From an uncultured Methanomethylovorans sp. (lineage in GTDB: Archaea; Halobacteriota; Methanosarcinia; Methanosarcinales; Methanosarcinaceae): DNA of 5,451 nt. The notes under the pieces are model-generated. The model had not been told where the DNA came from. It saw nothing but the letters and a program-made list of their open reading frames with translations, and did not search any database. Location: contig CALBTS010000282.1 in NCBI GenBank assembly GCA_937968035.1, positions 1 to 5,451 of the forward strand, given 5' to 3'. Positions 1 through 5,406 of the stretch are shown here, in pieces (the first letter of the stretch is position 1; each line of letters starts with the position of its first letter). Position numbers and translations under genes: made by a program.

Positions 1-53
1 TCCGGCGCCCACCGAGATCTACCCTCTTTCCCTACACGACGCTCTTCCGATCT
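1..53 (+). other. Residual Illumina adapter (P5/Read 1 side), not biological
   Basis: The segment ends in ACGCTCTTCCGATCT and reads as the P5/Read 1 TruSeq adapter. Compared with the adapter as I know it, there are three A-to-C differences, at positions 2, 8 and 23. It is an artefact of library preparation. The insert starts at about 54. The reading frame of the first gene stays open through the adapter, so any upstream protein sequence derived from it would be false. Confidence 0.95.
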
Positions 54-988
54 TTACGGAACTCATGGCCGATGGTTACATTAAGACCCCGCTAACAGCG
101 GCACTTATGCGGGGCGCACCAGAAGGAACGAAACCGCGAGGTATCGCTGGTTTTGTCAGAATCCGGGCACTCAAGTACATTCGGGAACGGTATCCTGAAT
201 TCTTTGAGGATCATTTTGCCGGGAAAGTCCCATTCCGAATCATCGTGGATATTGATGAGCCGACTCGGCAACGGCTGATGATGGATCACGGTAGTGAGGA
301 ACAGCTTGATGAGTTTGAGCTGCTGGAAGCCGTAGGTAAATATCTGCGGCAAGGTCTGTCAGAATCAGCTATCGCGGCCATCCTGTCACCTCTCTTTTAT
401 CAGCTGGCGGGACTGGCTGAGAAAAAGAAATACAATGATCGGCTCCTTGAACTCCGGGACAAAGGTTTCGTAATGTCAGGAACGACCAAGATTACCACAT
501 TGCAACATATGCAACTGGTAACATGGCGTGGCCGATTACAGTTTTACAAGCGTATTGTCACCGCACCATCAGCGGCAAAGGAAGAATTCCGGAAATATGT
601 AGACGGTGCAGATGATGCTGTCAAAAAGGGTTGGTTTGCCATTGCAGAACATTTGCAAGCATGCAAGACCAATGAAGATGTATATCAGTACTTCGACGAA
701 ATTCGGTCGGCGCAAAGAACCGGGGATAAAGCCCCAAGTGCCCGTATTTGGGGTATCCAAAAACTCAAGGCGGCAAAAGCCGTTTGTAAGTCAGAATACT
801 TGGGTAAGCAATTGGATGCTGCGCTTGGCGATGAGATTGCTGCCGAGCAATTGCTACAACTCGAAGATGAGCTGCAACTCATTGAGACAGCTAAGAAACT
901 GAACCCTGATCTTTTCTGGGATACAGTAAACGGTATCGTTGCCAGTGCGCCGCAACCGCAGGAAGAAGAAATCGAAGAAACGGAATAA
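54..988 (+). CDS. ParB-like N-terminal domain protein, 5' partial
   Basis: The gene is probably cut at its 5' end by the adapter. The first ATG (position 65) gives 307 residues, but the frame is open back to the insert edge and there is only a weak GGA before that ATG. Numbering from that ATG, a phrase like 'G-x-I-x-TPL' (4-10) is followed by AGFVRIRALKYI (28-39), resembling the ParB 'GxRRxxAxK' motif. Next come VPFRIIVDIDE (55-65), resembling the 'IPVIVxDxDE' strand, and MMDHGSEEQ (72-80), where ParB has its ENxQR segment. Residues 86-107 (LLEAVGKY...SAIAAIL) look like the following helix-turn-helix start. The first ParB strand is missing, as expected for truncation. The rest is helical, with an acidic Glu-rich tail. 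ParB-like proteins act in DNA binding, CTP-dependent partition or nuclease/regulatory roles in phages; which applies here cannot be told. The family call is inferred from motifs only. Confidence 0.6.
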
Positions 989-990
989 GT

Positions 991-1068
991 ATGGGATGGC
1001 TGTACCTTATTGTGGCGATAATAGCCACAATTTTACTTGTCCGTAATATCCGTACTTGGCGAAATTGA
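991..1068 (+). CDS. Small single-span membrane protein (25 aa)
   Basis: An ATG two bases after the TAA of the ParB-like gene opens a 25-residue frame ending in TGA. The product starts MGWLYLIVAIIATILLV, an unbroken hydrophobic stretch of about 16 residues, and ends in a basic tail (RNIRTWRN). That is the layout of a one-pass membrane peptide with a positively charged cytoplasmic end. A GGAA seven bases before the ATG overlaps the end of the upstream gene, so translation may be coupled. The frame stops just before the stem-loop at 1073, which fits a last gene of an operon. It could be a small phage membrane protein, for example a lysis or superinfection-related peptide, but nothing identifies its role. 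The alternative is a chance frame, though such a clean hydrophobic span with a basic end is unlikely by chance. Confidence 0.5.
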   Translation: MGWLYLIVAIIATILLVRNIRTWRN

Positions 1069-1072
1069 GACA

Positions 1073-1107
1073 AATGGCCCGTCTATCTTTTTGATGGGCG
1101 GGCCATT
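1073..1107 (+). terminator. Stem-loop, probable transcription terminator
   Basis: AATGGCCCGTCTATC (1073-1087) pairs with GATGGGCGGGCCATT (1093-1107) over 15 positions, with two G-U wobbles, around a TTTTT loop. It lies five bases after the miniprotein stop and before the first palindrome cassette. No uninterrupted T-run follows directly; the nearest is TTTTT at about 1119-1123. It may therefore be a weak or factor-assisted terminator, or an RNA-processing or stability hairpin at the 3' end of the ParB-like operon. Confidence 0.6.
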
Positions 1108-1123
1108 ATGTTCTCGAATTTTT

Positions 1124-1137
1124 GTAGCAATTGCTAC
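1124..1137. promoter_or_regulatory. Palindrome cassette copy 1 (before gene A)
   Basis: Perfect 14-base palindrome GTAGCAATTGCTAC, ending 15 bases before the ATG at 1153. The ribosome site GGGAG (1140-1144) lies between. As RNA it can form a 5-bp stem with an AAUU loop; as DNA it is a full dyad suited to a dimeric protein. Identical copies occur at 1505, 2908 and 4792. Confidence 0.8.
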
Positions 1138-1152
1138 TTGGGAGAATGAACC

Positions 1153-1494
1153 ATGACTCTTGAAGAGGCGATCAATTTAGAACATGTGAAAAGAGGGTAT
1201 AAGGTTACCTGTGATAACCATAGCCCTTATGCTCCTACGTCTGGGTATGTGGCATACCGCCAAGGCCATTGGACAGTACCTAAAGTTGGCTGCGGCCCAT
1301 TGGCAGTTTTTGCTACTTATACAGAAGCATTAGACGCATGTAATAGATGGGATGGAACACAAATATGGGCGTGCTGCTTTATTGAGTCAAAAGAAAAGTC
1401 GCTATACTACAATAACGCTGCTCACAGAATACAATACCACTCAGATCTTATTCCAAAGGGGACACGATTTGCCGATGCCGTAATGATTCTATAG
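1153..1494 (+). CDS. Small paralogous phage protein, family copy A
   Basis: A 113-residue protein of unknown function and the first of four full-length paralogs in this window (the others start at 3690, 4056 and 4439). Shared blocks are: MTLEEAINLEHVKRGYKVT at the N-terminus; a variable segment (20-39); W40-TVP; CGPLAVF (47-53); a helix around 56-66; IWACCFIESKE (71-81); a second variable segment; and GTRFADAVM (103-111) near the end. Conserved Cys47, Cys74 and the invariant SKE stand out, and the pattern suggests a compact alpha/beta domain. No signal peptide or membrane segment is seen. The start is fixed by GGGAGAATGAACCATG and by alignment with its paralogs. The gene is preceded by palindrome copy 1 and followed 10 bases after its stop by copy 2. 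Its function is unknown; repeated expansion suggests an accessory or host-interaction role, which is inference. Confidence 0.85.
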   Translation: MTLEEAINLEHVKRGYKVTCDNHSPYAPTSGYVAYRQGHWTVPKVGCGPLAVFATYTEALDACNRWDGTQIWACCFIESKEKSLYYNNAAHRIQYHSDLIPKGTRFADAVMIL

Positions 1495-1504
1495 TCATGT
1501 AAAA

Positions 1505-1518
1505 GTAGCAATTGCTAC
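1505..1518. promoter_or_regulatory. Palindrome cassette copy 2 (before broken remnant)
   Basis: Identical GTAGCAATTGCTAC, 381 bases after copy 1. It ends 15 bases before ATG 1534 and has GGGAG at 1521-1525. The complete cassette survives although the gene behind it is destroyed, because ATG is directly followed by TAG. Confidence 0.8.
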
Positions 1519-1533
1519 ACGGGAGAATGAGTT

Positions 1534-1592
1534 ATGTAGACTTTATCCCATTAGGGACATGATTTGCTGATCCTATAACCATAAGACACTAA
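1534..1592 (+). pseudogene. Remnant of a gene A-type paralog
   Basis: The intact ribosome site GGGAGAATGAGTT leads to ATG and then TAG at once. Downstream, in another frame (1539-1592), the codons read D-F-I-P-L-G-T-stop-F-A-D-P-I-T-I-R-H-stop. This matches the C-terminus of gene A, D-L-I-P-K-G-T-R-F-A-D-A-V-M-I. Over 45 aligned bases (1539-1583) I count 31 identities. The Arg codon CGA of gene A is a TGA stop here. The start region and last block remain while the middle of the gene is missing, so this is an internally deleted, decayed copy. An upstream ATG at 1527 is in frame with the remnant and would give an 11-residue peptide, but GGGAG sits too close to it for normal initiation. Confidence 0.75.
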
Positions 1593-1608
1593 AGAGAAAG
1601 AAACTAAC

Positions 1609-2868
1609 ATGGAAAAAGGTCAAGTAAAAGTAGACACTCGCTTCTGGCAGATAGCCAGAAATGAGTATGTGAACTGGAAGCACGCCTTAGGTAGGGAGAT
1701 TCTCCAGAACTCACTTGATGCAGAATCTACTTGTATCCGCATCACCGTAACATCAACAGCGGACGGCTGCGACATCACAGTCACAGACAATGGTTGCGGC
1801 ATGTCTTTAACAACCGTCAAGGACAAGCTCCTATGTCTAGGAGCATCCGGAAAAGAATTCAAGGAGTCTGTTGGTGGTTTTGGAATTGCAAAAACTCTTA
1901 TCTTATTTTCGCAGCTCTCCTACTCCGTGACCACCACATATGACGGAATCACTACATACATTAAGGGTAAGGGTTCTGATTTTACAATACGAAGCATGAG
2001 AACAAAGAAGCCAAATGGCACAACTTTTCGTATATCTACTGATGCCGAGGAATATGATATAAGACGCGGTATAGAAACGTTTTGTGTAAATTCTAAGTTT
2101 CAGGCAAAGGTATATTTGAACGGACAATTACTTGACACAGATACTAGAACCTATGAGGAGGAACTATGCGTAGATAATGTCACTCTTATTGTTTCTCCGT
2201 CGGAATATAGTACAGCCCGCACGAACATCGCAATAGGGACAATAGATTCCTATCAATCTATGGGAGATGTATATCTTGGAAAACAACTCAATTGTGCAGC
2301 AATTTTATTAGTGACACCTATGTGCCTTACAAACAATAGAGATTCGCTAACTCCAAAGGTGCAGAAAGTGTTAGATAGTATGCGGACTGAGGTTTCAAGA
2401 AAAGGACTTACTAATTGGGAGTTAGAGACTGCAACATACTTTATTGCTGATGAAATAATGATACTTTCAAAGGTATCAATGCCACCTAAGATAACAAAAG
2501 ATGACAAAGAACTACTAGGCAGAGCAGAGTATCTGCAGAGGTTTTTTAATCGTAAATATGAACTTGGTATTTGTTTCCTTCCACAAGCTGAAGGGGCGTA
2601 TCACAACAAGGTGATATATATCTCACCTTACGACCCAAGTACTTTACTTCAGAAACCTAAGAGGAGAAAACACAGCGATACAGATTTGATAGCGTTAATG
2701 GCTCATGAAGCCGCACATGAAATAGAGGCGTACCATAACGAGAGATGGGGAAGCATATTCACAGACATTCTGATCGACGCATTAACTAAATACTACGAAG
2801 AAAGCGATTACTTCCTAGGTCCATACATAAAGAAACGATCAAGTCGGGTGCATGAGGAAGGGATTTGA
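1609..2868 (+). CDS. GHKL (Hsp90/rIIA-type) ATPase with C-terminal HExxH metallopeptidase-like region
   Basis: This 419-residue protein has the Bergerat-fold ATP site in its first 100 residues. The N box is REILQNSLDA (29-38, with E30 as the likely catalytic base and N34 as Mg ligand). The G1 box is DNGCGM (60-65) and the G2 box is GGFGIAK (89-95). A middle region (about 130-260) includes TNNRDSL (241-247), followed by a helical linker. Near the C-terminus, MAHEAAHEIEAYHNERW (364-380) contains HExxH-x5-H, a zincin-type zinc site with H366, E367, H370 and H376 as candidate ligands and catalytic residue. Phage GHKL proteins include T4 rIIA, and MutL and Hsp90 share the fold. The pairing with a zinc peptidase motif suggests an ATP-gated protease or nucleic-acid-linked protein, but this is inference. 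A purine-rich GAGAAAG lies about 10 bases before the ATG, without the palindrome that precedes most neighbours. The protein is probably cytoplasmic. Confidence 0.85.
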   Translation: MEKGQVKVDTRFWQIARNEYVNWKHALGREILQNSLDAESTCIRITVTSTADGCDITVTDNGCGMSLTTVKDKLLCLGASGKEFKESVGGFGIAKTLILFSQLSYSVTTTYDGITTYIKGKGSDFTIRSMRTKKPNGTTFRISTDAEEYDIRRGIETFCVNSKFQAKVYLNGQLLDTDTRTYEEELCVDNVTLIVSPSEYSTARTNIAIGTIDSYQSMGDVYLGKQLNCAAILLVTPMCLTNNRDSLTPKVQKVLDSMRTEVSRKGLTNWELETATYFIADEIMILSKVSMPPKITKDDKELLGRAEYLQRFFNRKYELGICFLPQAEGAYHNKVIYISPYDPSTLLQKPKRRKHSDTDLIALMAHEAAHEIEAYHNERWGSIFTDILIDALTKYYEESDYFLGPYIKKRSSRVHEEGI

Positions 2869-2907
2869 AGCAACATTAAGCACGTACAATTTGTTCCATT
2901 TACCAAG

Positions 2908-2921
2908 GTAGCAATTGCTAC
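2908..2921. promoter_or_regulatory. Palindrome cassette copy 3 (before 79-aa orphan)
   Basis: Identical GTAGCAATTGCTAC in the 69-base gap after the ATPase gene. It ends 16 bases before ATG 2938. The ribosome site is AGAGGA (2925-2930) rather than GGGAGA. The gene behind it is unrelated to the paralog family, which shows that the palindrome is not simply part of that gene's duplication unit. Confidence 0.8.
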
Positions 2922-2937
2922 ATAAGAGGATGCAAAT

Positions 2938-3177
2938 ATGAATAAGATAATAATCACCACGCCTAATGGTGTCTACACTGTAAAGGCTAAGATGACGGCG
3001 GAAACATGGCAAAAATGTCATGAGGAGGCGCTAATTGGTCTTGGCGATGCTACGGCGGAGAGCGCGTATGGATTCACACATGTGGTCCATGATCCAGAGA
3101 TAGGTTATCATTTCGTCCACCTTCGCGGGGAGGAGTGGACGCGGCATAACATAGCCCCAGAAGGAGACGAGACATGA
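2938..3177 (+). CDS. Hypothetical phage protein (79 aa)
   Basis: A 79-residue protein that I do not recognise. It begins with a likely beta hairpin (MNKIIITTPNGVYTVKAKM) and continues with a helix rich in charged residues (about 20-34). It ends with an aromatic and His-containing segment (YGFTHVVHD, GYHFVHLRG) and an acidic tail. There is no signal peptide, Cys cluster or membrane segment. The start is set by AGAGGA seven bases upstream, and palindrome copy 3 precedes it. Its stop overlaps the next start as ATGA (3174-3177), so the two products are very probably translated in a coupled way and may work together. No function can be assigned. Confidence 0.75.
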   Translation: MNKIIITTPNGVYTVKAKMTAETWQKCHEEALIGLGDATAESAYGFTHVVHDPEIGYHFVHLRGEEWTRHNIAPEGDET

Positions 3178-3659
3178 AATACTGGATTGACGACTTAATC
3201 AAACTCGGCGCATGTAAACCAGCAATCAAGTGGGCGCGGCAATATCCCACGCTGGCGGAGGCTTGGGCAGCCTGTGATCACCCTGATTGGATGCTATGGC
3301 TACACGCCCGGAGTGCGCATCCGGACCCGGCGGCATACGCCGGATTGGCACAACTCTGGGTCACACGAATTACTCATACTGACGCTAGAGCAAGGTGTTC
3401 TGCGGAGGCTGCGGAGGCACTGGCTGCGCAATCTGCTGCCACACGTGCTGCGGAGACTGCTATGCGTGTTTTGGAATCAGGTGGGGAACGGGCAGAGACG
3501 CTGGCTGTACAGGTGGCGGCGGCTGCGGAGACTACAGCGTTAGATTTTGCGTGGTGGCTAACGTTGCGAAGAGACACACGGACAATAGGCGAGCAGATGG
3601 TTGCTGCTCAGTGCAACGATATCCGGGCGGCACTGGACTGTCCAGTGCTGGGAAACTAA
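3174..3659 (+). CDS. Imm-5-like putative immunity protein (161 aa)
   Basis: The N-terminus reads LGACKPAIKWARQYPTLAEA (11-30), followed by WAACDHPDWMLWL (31-43). This matches the pattern 'ACxxAxxW...xxxAWxxCxxxDWMLWL' that I know from phage and bacterial Imm-5-like putative immunity proteins. The middle (about 72-122) is an Ala/Glu-rich helical stretch, encoded by recurring GCTGCGGAG-type DNA, and the end has the family-like QCNDIRAAL (146-154). Members are annotated as putative immunity proteins by domain, but their role in phages is unknown. The gene starts within the stop of the preceding gene (ATGA). It is more GC-rich than its neighbours (about 57% at 3421-3480 by hand count), which creates several long false frames on both strands and may indicate separate acquisition. 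The family call rests on remembered sequence pattern only. Confidence 0.7.
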   Translation: MKYWIDDLIKLGACKPAIKWARQYPTLAEAWAACDHPDWMLWLHARSAHPDPAAYAGLAQLWVTRITHTDARARCSAEAAEALAAQSAATRAAETAMRVLESGGERAETLAVQVAAAAETTALDFAWWLTLRRDTRTIGEQMVAAQCNDIRAALDCPVLGN

Positions 3660-3661
3660 TA

Positions 3662-3675
3662 GCGGCGGAAGCCGC
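3662..3675 (+). promoter_or_regulatory. GC-rich hairpin replacing the palindrome before gene B
   Basis: GCGGC-GGAA-GCCGC forms a 5-bp stem with a GGAA (GNRA-class) tetraloop. It starts 2 bases after the preceding stop and ends 14 bases before ATG 3690, in front of the same GGGAGAATGAACC ribosome site used by gene A. Stem and loop length match what the 14-base palindromes would form as RNA, but the sequence is unrelated and the loop is not self-complementary. Confidence 0.6.
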
Positions 3676-3689
3676 AGGGAGAATGAACC

Positions 3690-4043
3690 ATGACTCTAGA
3701 AAAAGCGATCAATCTGGGGCACGTAAAAATGGGATATAAAGCCACATCTAAAGTGTGGGGCAGGGACATCAGCTGGGTTCCTTTTACTGCGAGGGAAGTA
3801 AAATACAAATTAAATAAATGGACAATACCACGAGTGAATTGTGGCCCATTAGCAGTTTTCACTGTTTATACAGACTTGTTAGACTTTTGTGGCACATGGG
3901 AGGAAACACACATATGGGAGTGTTGTTTTATCAAGTCAAAAGAAACATCACTATATGTCAATGGTGCTTATGCAGACCATGTTCCAATGGGGACGCGGTT
4001 TGCTGATGCTGTAATGCTTACAAAACTTTTATGCATTATATAG
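3690..4043 (+). CDS. Small paralogous phage protein, family copy B
   Basis: A 117-residue paralog of gene A. The N-terminal MTLEKAINLGHVKMGYKAT, NKWTIP (42-47), CGPLAVF (51-57), IWECCFIKSKE (75-85) and GTRFADAVM (101-109) align with A. A few extra residues lie in the variable segment after the N-terminal block, and the C-terminal tail (TKLLCII) differs. It is closer to A than to C and D: both share GPLAVF, CCFI, SLY and GTRFADAVM, and their start regions are almost the same in DNA. The preferred start follows GGGAG; the overlapping upstream frame that crosses 3690 is a shadow. The stop TAG lies inside the AGGAG ribosome site of gene C, and no palindrome or hairpin is present at this junction. 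Function is unknown. Confidence 0.85.
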   Translation: MTLEKAINLGHVKMGYKATSKVWGRDISWVPFTAREVKYKLNKWTIPRVNCGPLAVFTVYTDLLDFCGTWEETHIWECCFIKSKETSLYVNGAYADHVPMGTRFADAVMLTKLLCII

Positions 4044-4055
4044 GAGAAATAAGTC

Positions 4056-4427
4056 ATGACTCTAAGAAATGCGATCAAATCGGGACATGTAAAAAGAGGA
4101 TATAAAGCCACATTAGGCTTTGCAAGTACCAATGCCCCATACTCTGGATTTATATACTATAAGTCTAAACAATGGGTAGTGCCTAAACCTAACTGCGGTC
4201 CTTGTGCTGTTTTTACAGAATATAAAGACATCTTGAATATTGTTAGGCACTACAGTAAAAGAGGAATTCAACTCTGGGAATGTTATTTCATAGAGTCGAA
4301 AGAAGAATTCTTATGGACTGCTGACGGGCATAATACCTCCGCATTAGGATGCTATTTTGGAACGGTATTAGCTGACGCTGTGATGATAACAAAGCCAATC
4401 AAGTTATGGTATCAATTGCTACAATAG
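4056..4427 (+). CDS. Small paralogous phage protein, family copy C with palindrome-encoded tail
   Basis: A 123-residue paralog with the family blocks MTLRNAIKSGHVKRGYKAT, QWVVP (39-43), CGPCAVF (47-53), LWECYFIESKE (73-83) and GTVLADAVM (102-110). It is closest to gene D, sharing LNIVRHY, YFIESKEEFLWT and long near-identical DNA blocks. Initiation uses AGGAGA (4042-4047), overlapping the stop of gene B. The last residues WYQLLQ are read through the variant palindrome at 4409-4422. Gene D ends at the same place with TAG inside its own palindrome; here that codon is TAT, so five further residues (YQLLQ) are added before a TAG that overlaps the next ribosome site. Function is unknown. Confidence 0.85.
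   Translation: MTLRNAIKSGHVKRGYKATLGFASTNAPYSGFIYYKSKQWVVPKPNCGPCAVFTEYKDILNIVRHYSKRGIQLWECYFIESKEEFLWTADGHNTSALGCYFGTVLADAVMITKPIKLWYQLLQ
4409..4422. promoter_or_regulatory. Variant palindrome cassette copy 4 (before gene D)
   Basis: GTATCAATTGCTAC, differing from the other copies only by T at 4412. It ends 16 bases before ATG 4439, with the strong ribosome site AGGAGGA at 4426-4432. The change breaks one pair of the dyad and also removes an in-frame TAG from gene C. Confidence 0.75.
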
Positions 4428-4438
4428 GAGGATGGACC

Positions 4439-4795
4439 ATGATTCTAAGAAACGCATTTAAATTGGGATATGTGAAAAAAGGGTACAAAGTAACAATTTG
4501 TATGTCGAGTACCGATGCTCCTTTCTGTGGAATATTACATTACAAACTTAACCAATGGACAATACCCAATGTTGGTTGTGGTCCTTGTGCCGTCTTTGCA
4601 AACTATAAGGATGCCTTGAATATTGTTAGGCACTATGATCGGTGTCTAACTCAACTCTGGAAATGTTATTTCATAGAGTCAAAAGAAGAATTCTTATGGA
4701 CTCAAAATGGGATAAGTAGATATATACTTAGATGTTATGATGGAACGGTATTGGCTAACGCGGTAATGCTGATCAGAGAAATCAAGTTATGGTAG
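4439..4795 (+). CDS. Small paralogous phage protein, family copy D
   Basis: A 118-residue paralog. The blocks are MILRNAFKLGYVKKGYKVT, NQWTIP (38-43), CGPCAVF (47-53), LWKCYFIESKE (73-83) and GTVLANAVM (102-110). An in-frame ATG 33 bases upstream (4406) is rejected because it lies within gene C and the palindrome, and because AGGAGGA sits six bases before 4439. Alignment with the paralogs also starts at 4439. It is a recent duplicate of C: 4232-4252 equals 4615-4635, and 4269-4319 matches 4652-4702 at 49 of 51 bases. The stop TAG (4793-4795) is the second to fourth base of the next palindrome. C and D also share extra Cys residues (CGPC). Function is unknown. Confidence 0.85.
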   Translation: MILRNAFKLGYVKKGYKVTICMSSTDAPFCGILHYKLNQWTIPNVGCGPCAVFANYKDALNIVRHYDRCLTQLWKCYFIESKEEFLWTQNGISRYILRCYDGTVLANAVMLIREIKLW

Positions 4796-4805
4796 CAATT
4801 GCTAC
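4792..4805. promoter_or_regulatory. Palindrome cassette copy 5 (before last gene)
   Basis: Identical GTAGCAATTGCTAC, 383 bases after copy 4. It ends 15 bases before ATG 4821, with GGGAG at 4808-4812. Its first TAG is the stop codon of gene D. The following gene is unrelated to the paralog family. Confidence 0.8.
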
Positions 4806-4820
4806 ATGGGAGAATGAGTC

Positions 4821-5406
4821 ATGAGAGTCTATTGGCCCACATATAGATTGACTTTGCCTGAAAAGGATCTAATAAGATTAGATGTTGCTTCATTGGTCCA
4901 AAAAGCAAATAGTACATTAAAAGAATGTGGCGCAGCTATGATCATTCTCAGTGAACTTTGTTGGTTACGTTGTGAACGGCTTATATATTTCATTGAGCCG
5001 GGATTAGAAGTGTTTTTGGAGAAATTAGCAGCAAAAGTGTCTTTGACTGATCTGGATCTACCAGAATATGAAACAATAGTCTTATCCTTTCATCCAAGTA
5101 CAAAAATACCTGCAATATTGGTCACTAATTTGCGAGATATGATTGTATTTCATATTTGGGACGAAAAGAAAGATGGCCATACTACGGCTTTCATGTCTAA
5201 AACCTCTAATAAAGGTGAGGCTATAGGTGACTTACCACCAAATTCGCAACAAATAATGAATTTGGTTTTTGGATTGTATATTTATCGGGCGGCACATGAG
5301 GATATGATCAAGGATGGTTTTCCTGATGATATGAAAGAACGTTGCCAACGACATATGCAAATATCAGGCGAAAAACCGATACGCATAATGTCTTTGGATG
5401 TGATTC
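4821..5406 (+). CDS. Hypothetical protein, 3' partial
   Basis: The start follows GGGAG and palindrome copy 5. About 195 residues are genuine, ending ...IMSLDVI; the gene runs off the insert at 5406. Residues that appear to follow (IGRASCRERV) are translated adapter and must not be counted. I do not recognise the family. The visible part has a helical N-terminal third with a Cys-rich hydrophobic stretch (36-51, CGAAMIILSELCWLRC). A beta-rich middle includes ETIVLSFHPSTKIPAILV. A helical segment, QIMNLVFGLYIYRAAHEDMI (144-163), is followed by KDGFPDDM. No catalytic motif or clear membrane span is evident. GC is low (about 28% at 4861-4920 by hand count). Confidence 0.75.

Noticed and set aside
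1153..1494. Relationship of the paralog family to Tad2/DUF2829 anti-Thoeris proteins
   Set aside because: The short N-terminal likeness (M-x-x-x-x-A-x-x-x-x-x-K-x-G-x-K-x-T) is weak, and the core CGPxAVF and SKE blocks have no counterpart that I can recall.
1527..1562. An 11-residue leader peptide (MSYVDFIPLGT)
   Set aside because: GGGAG is only one or two bases from this ATG, and the codons match a decayed C-terminus of gene A, so a remnant explains it better.
2885..2890. Possible -10 box TACAAT before the 79-residue gene
   Set aside because: TTGAAG lies only 14 bases upstream, too close for a normal -35 element, and no other -35 match is convincing.
3274..3739. Long overlapping frames on both strands inside and across the Imm-5-like gene
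   Set aside because: They are low-complexity products of GC-rich Ala codons (for example Cys/Gly-rich frames). They lack ribosome sites, and the main frame has a recognisable family pattern and a coupled start.
4406..4438. Earlier start for gene D
   Set aside because: It lies inside gene C and the palindrome, lacks a ribosome site and is not shared by the paralogs, whereas AGGAGGA fits the ATG at 4439.
1124..4805. CRISPR-like array made of the palindromic repeats
   Set aside because: The spacing is gene-sized and irregular (381, 1403, 1501 and 383 bases), the repeats are 14 bases long, and each sits before a start codon.
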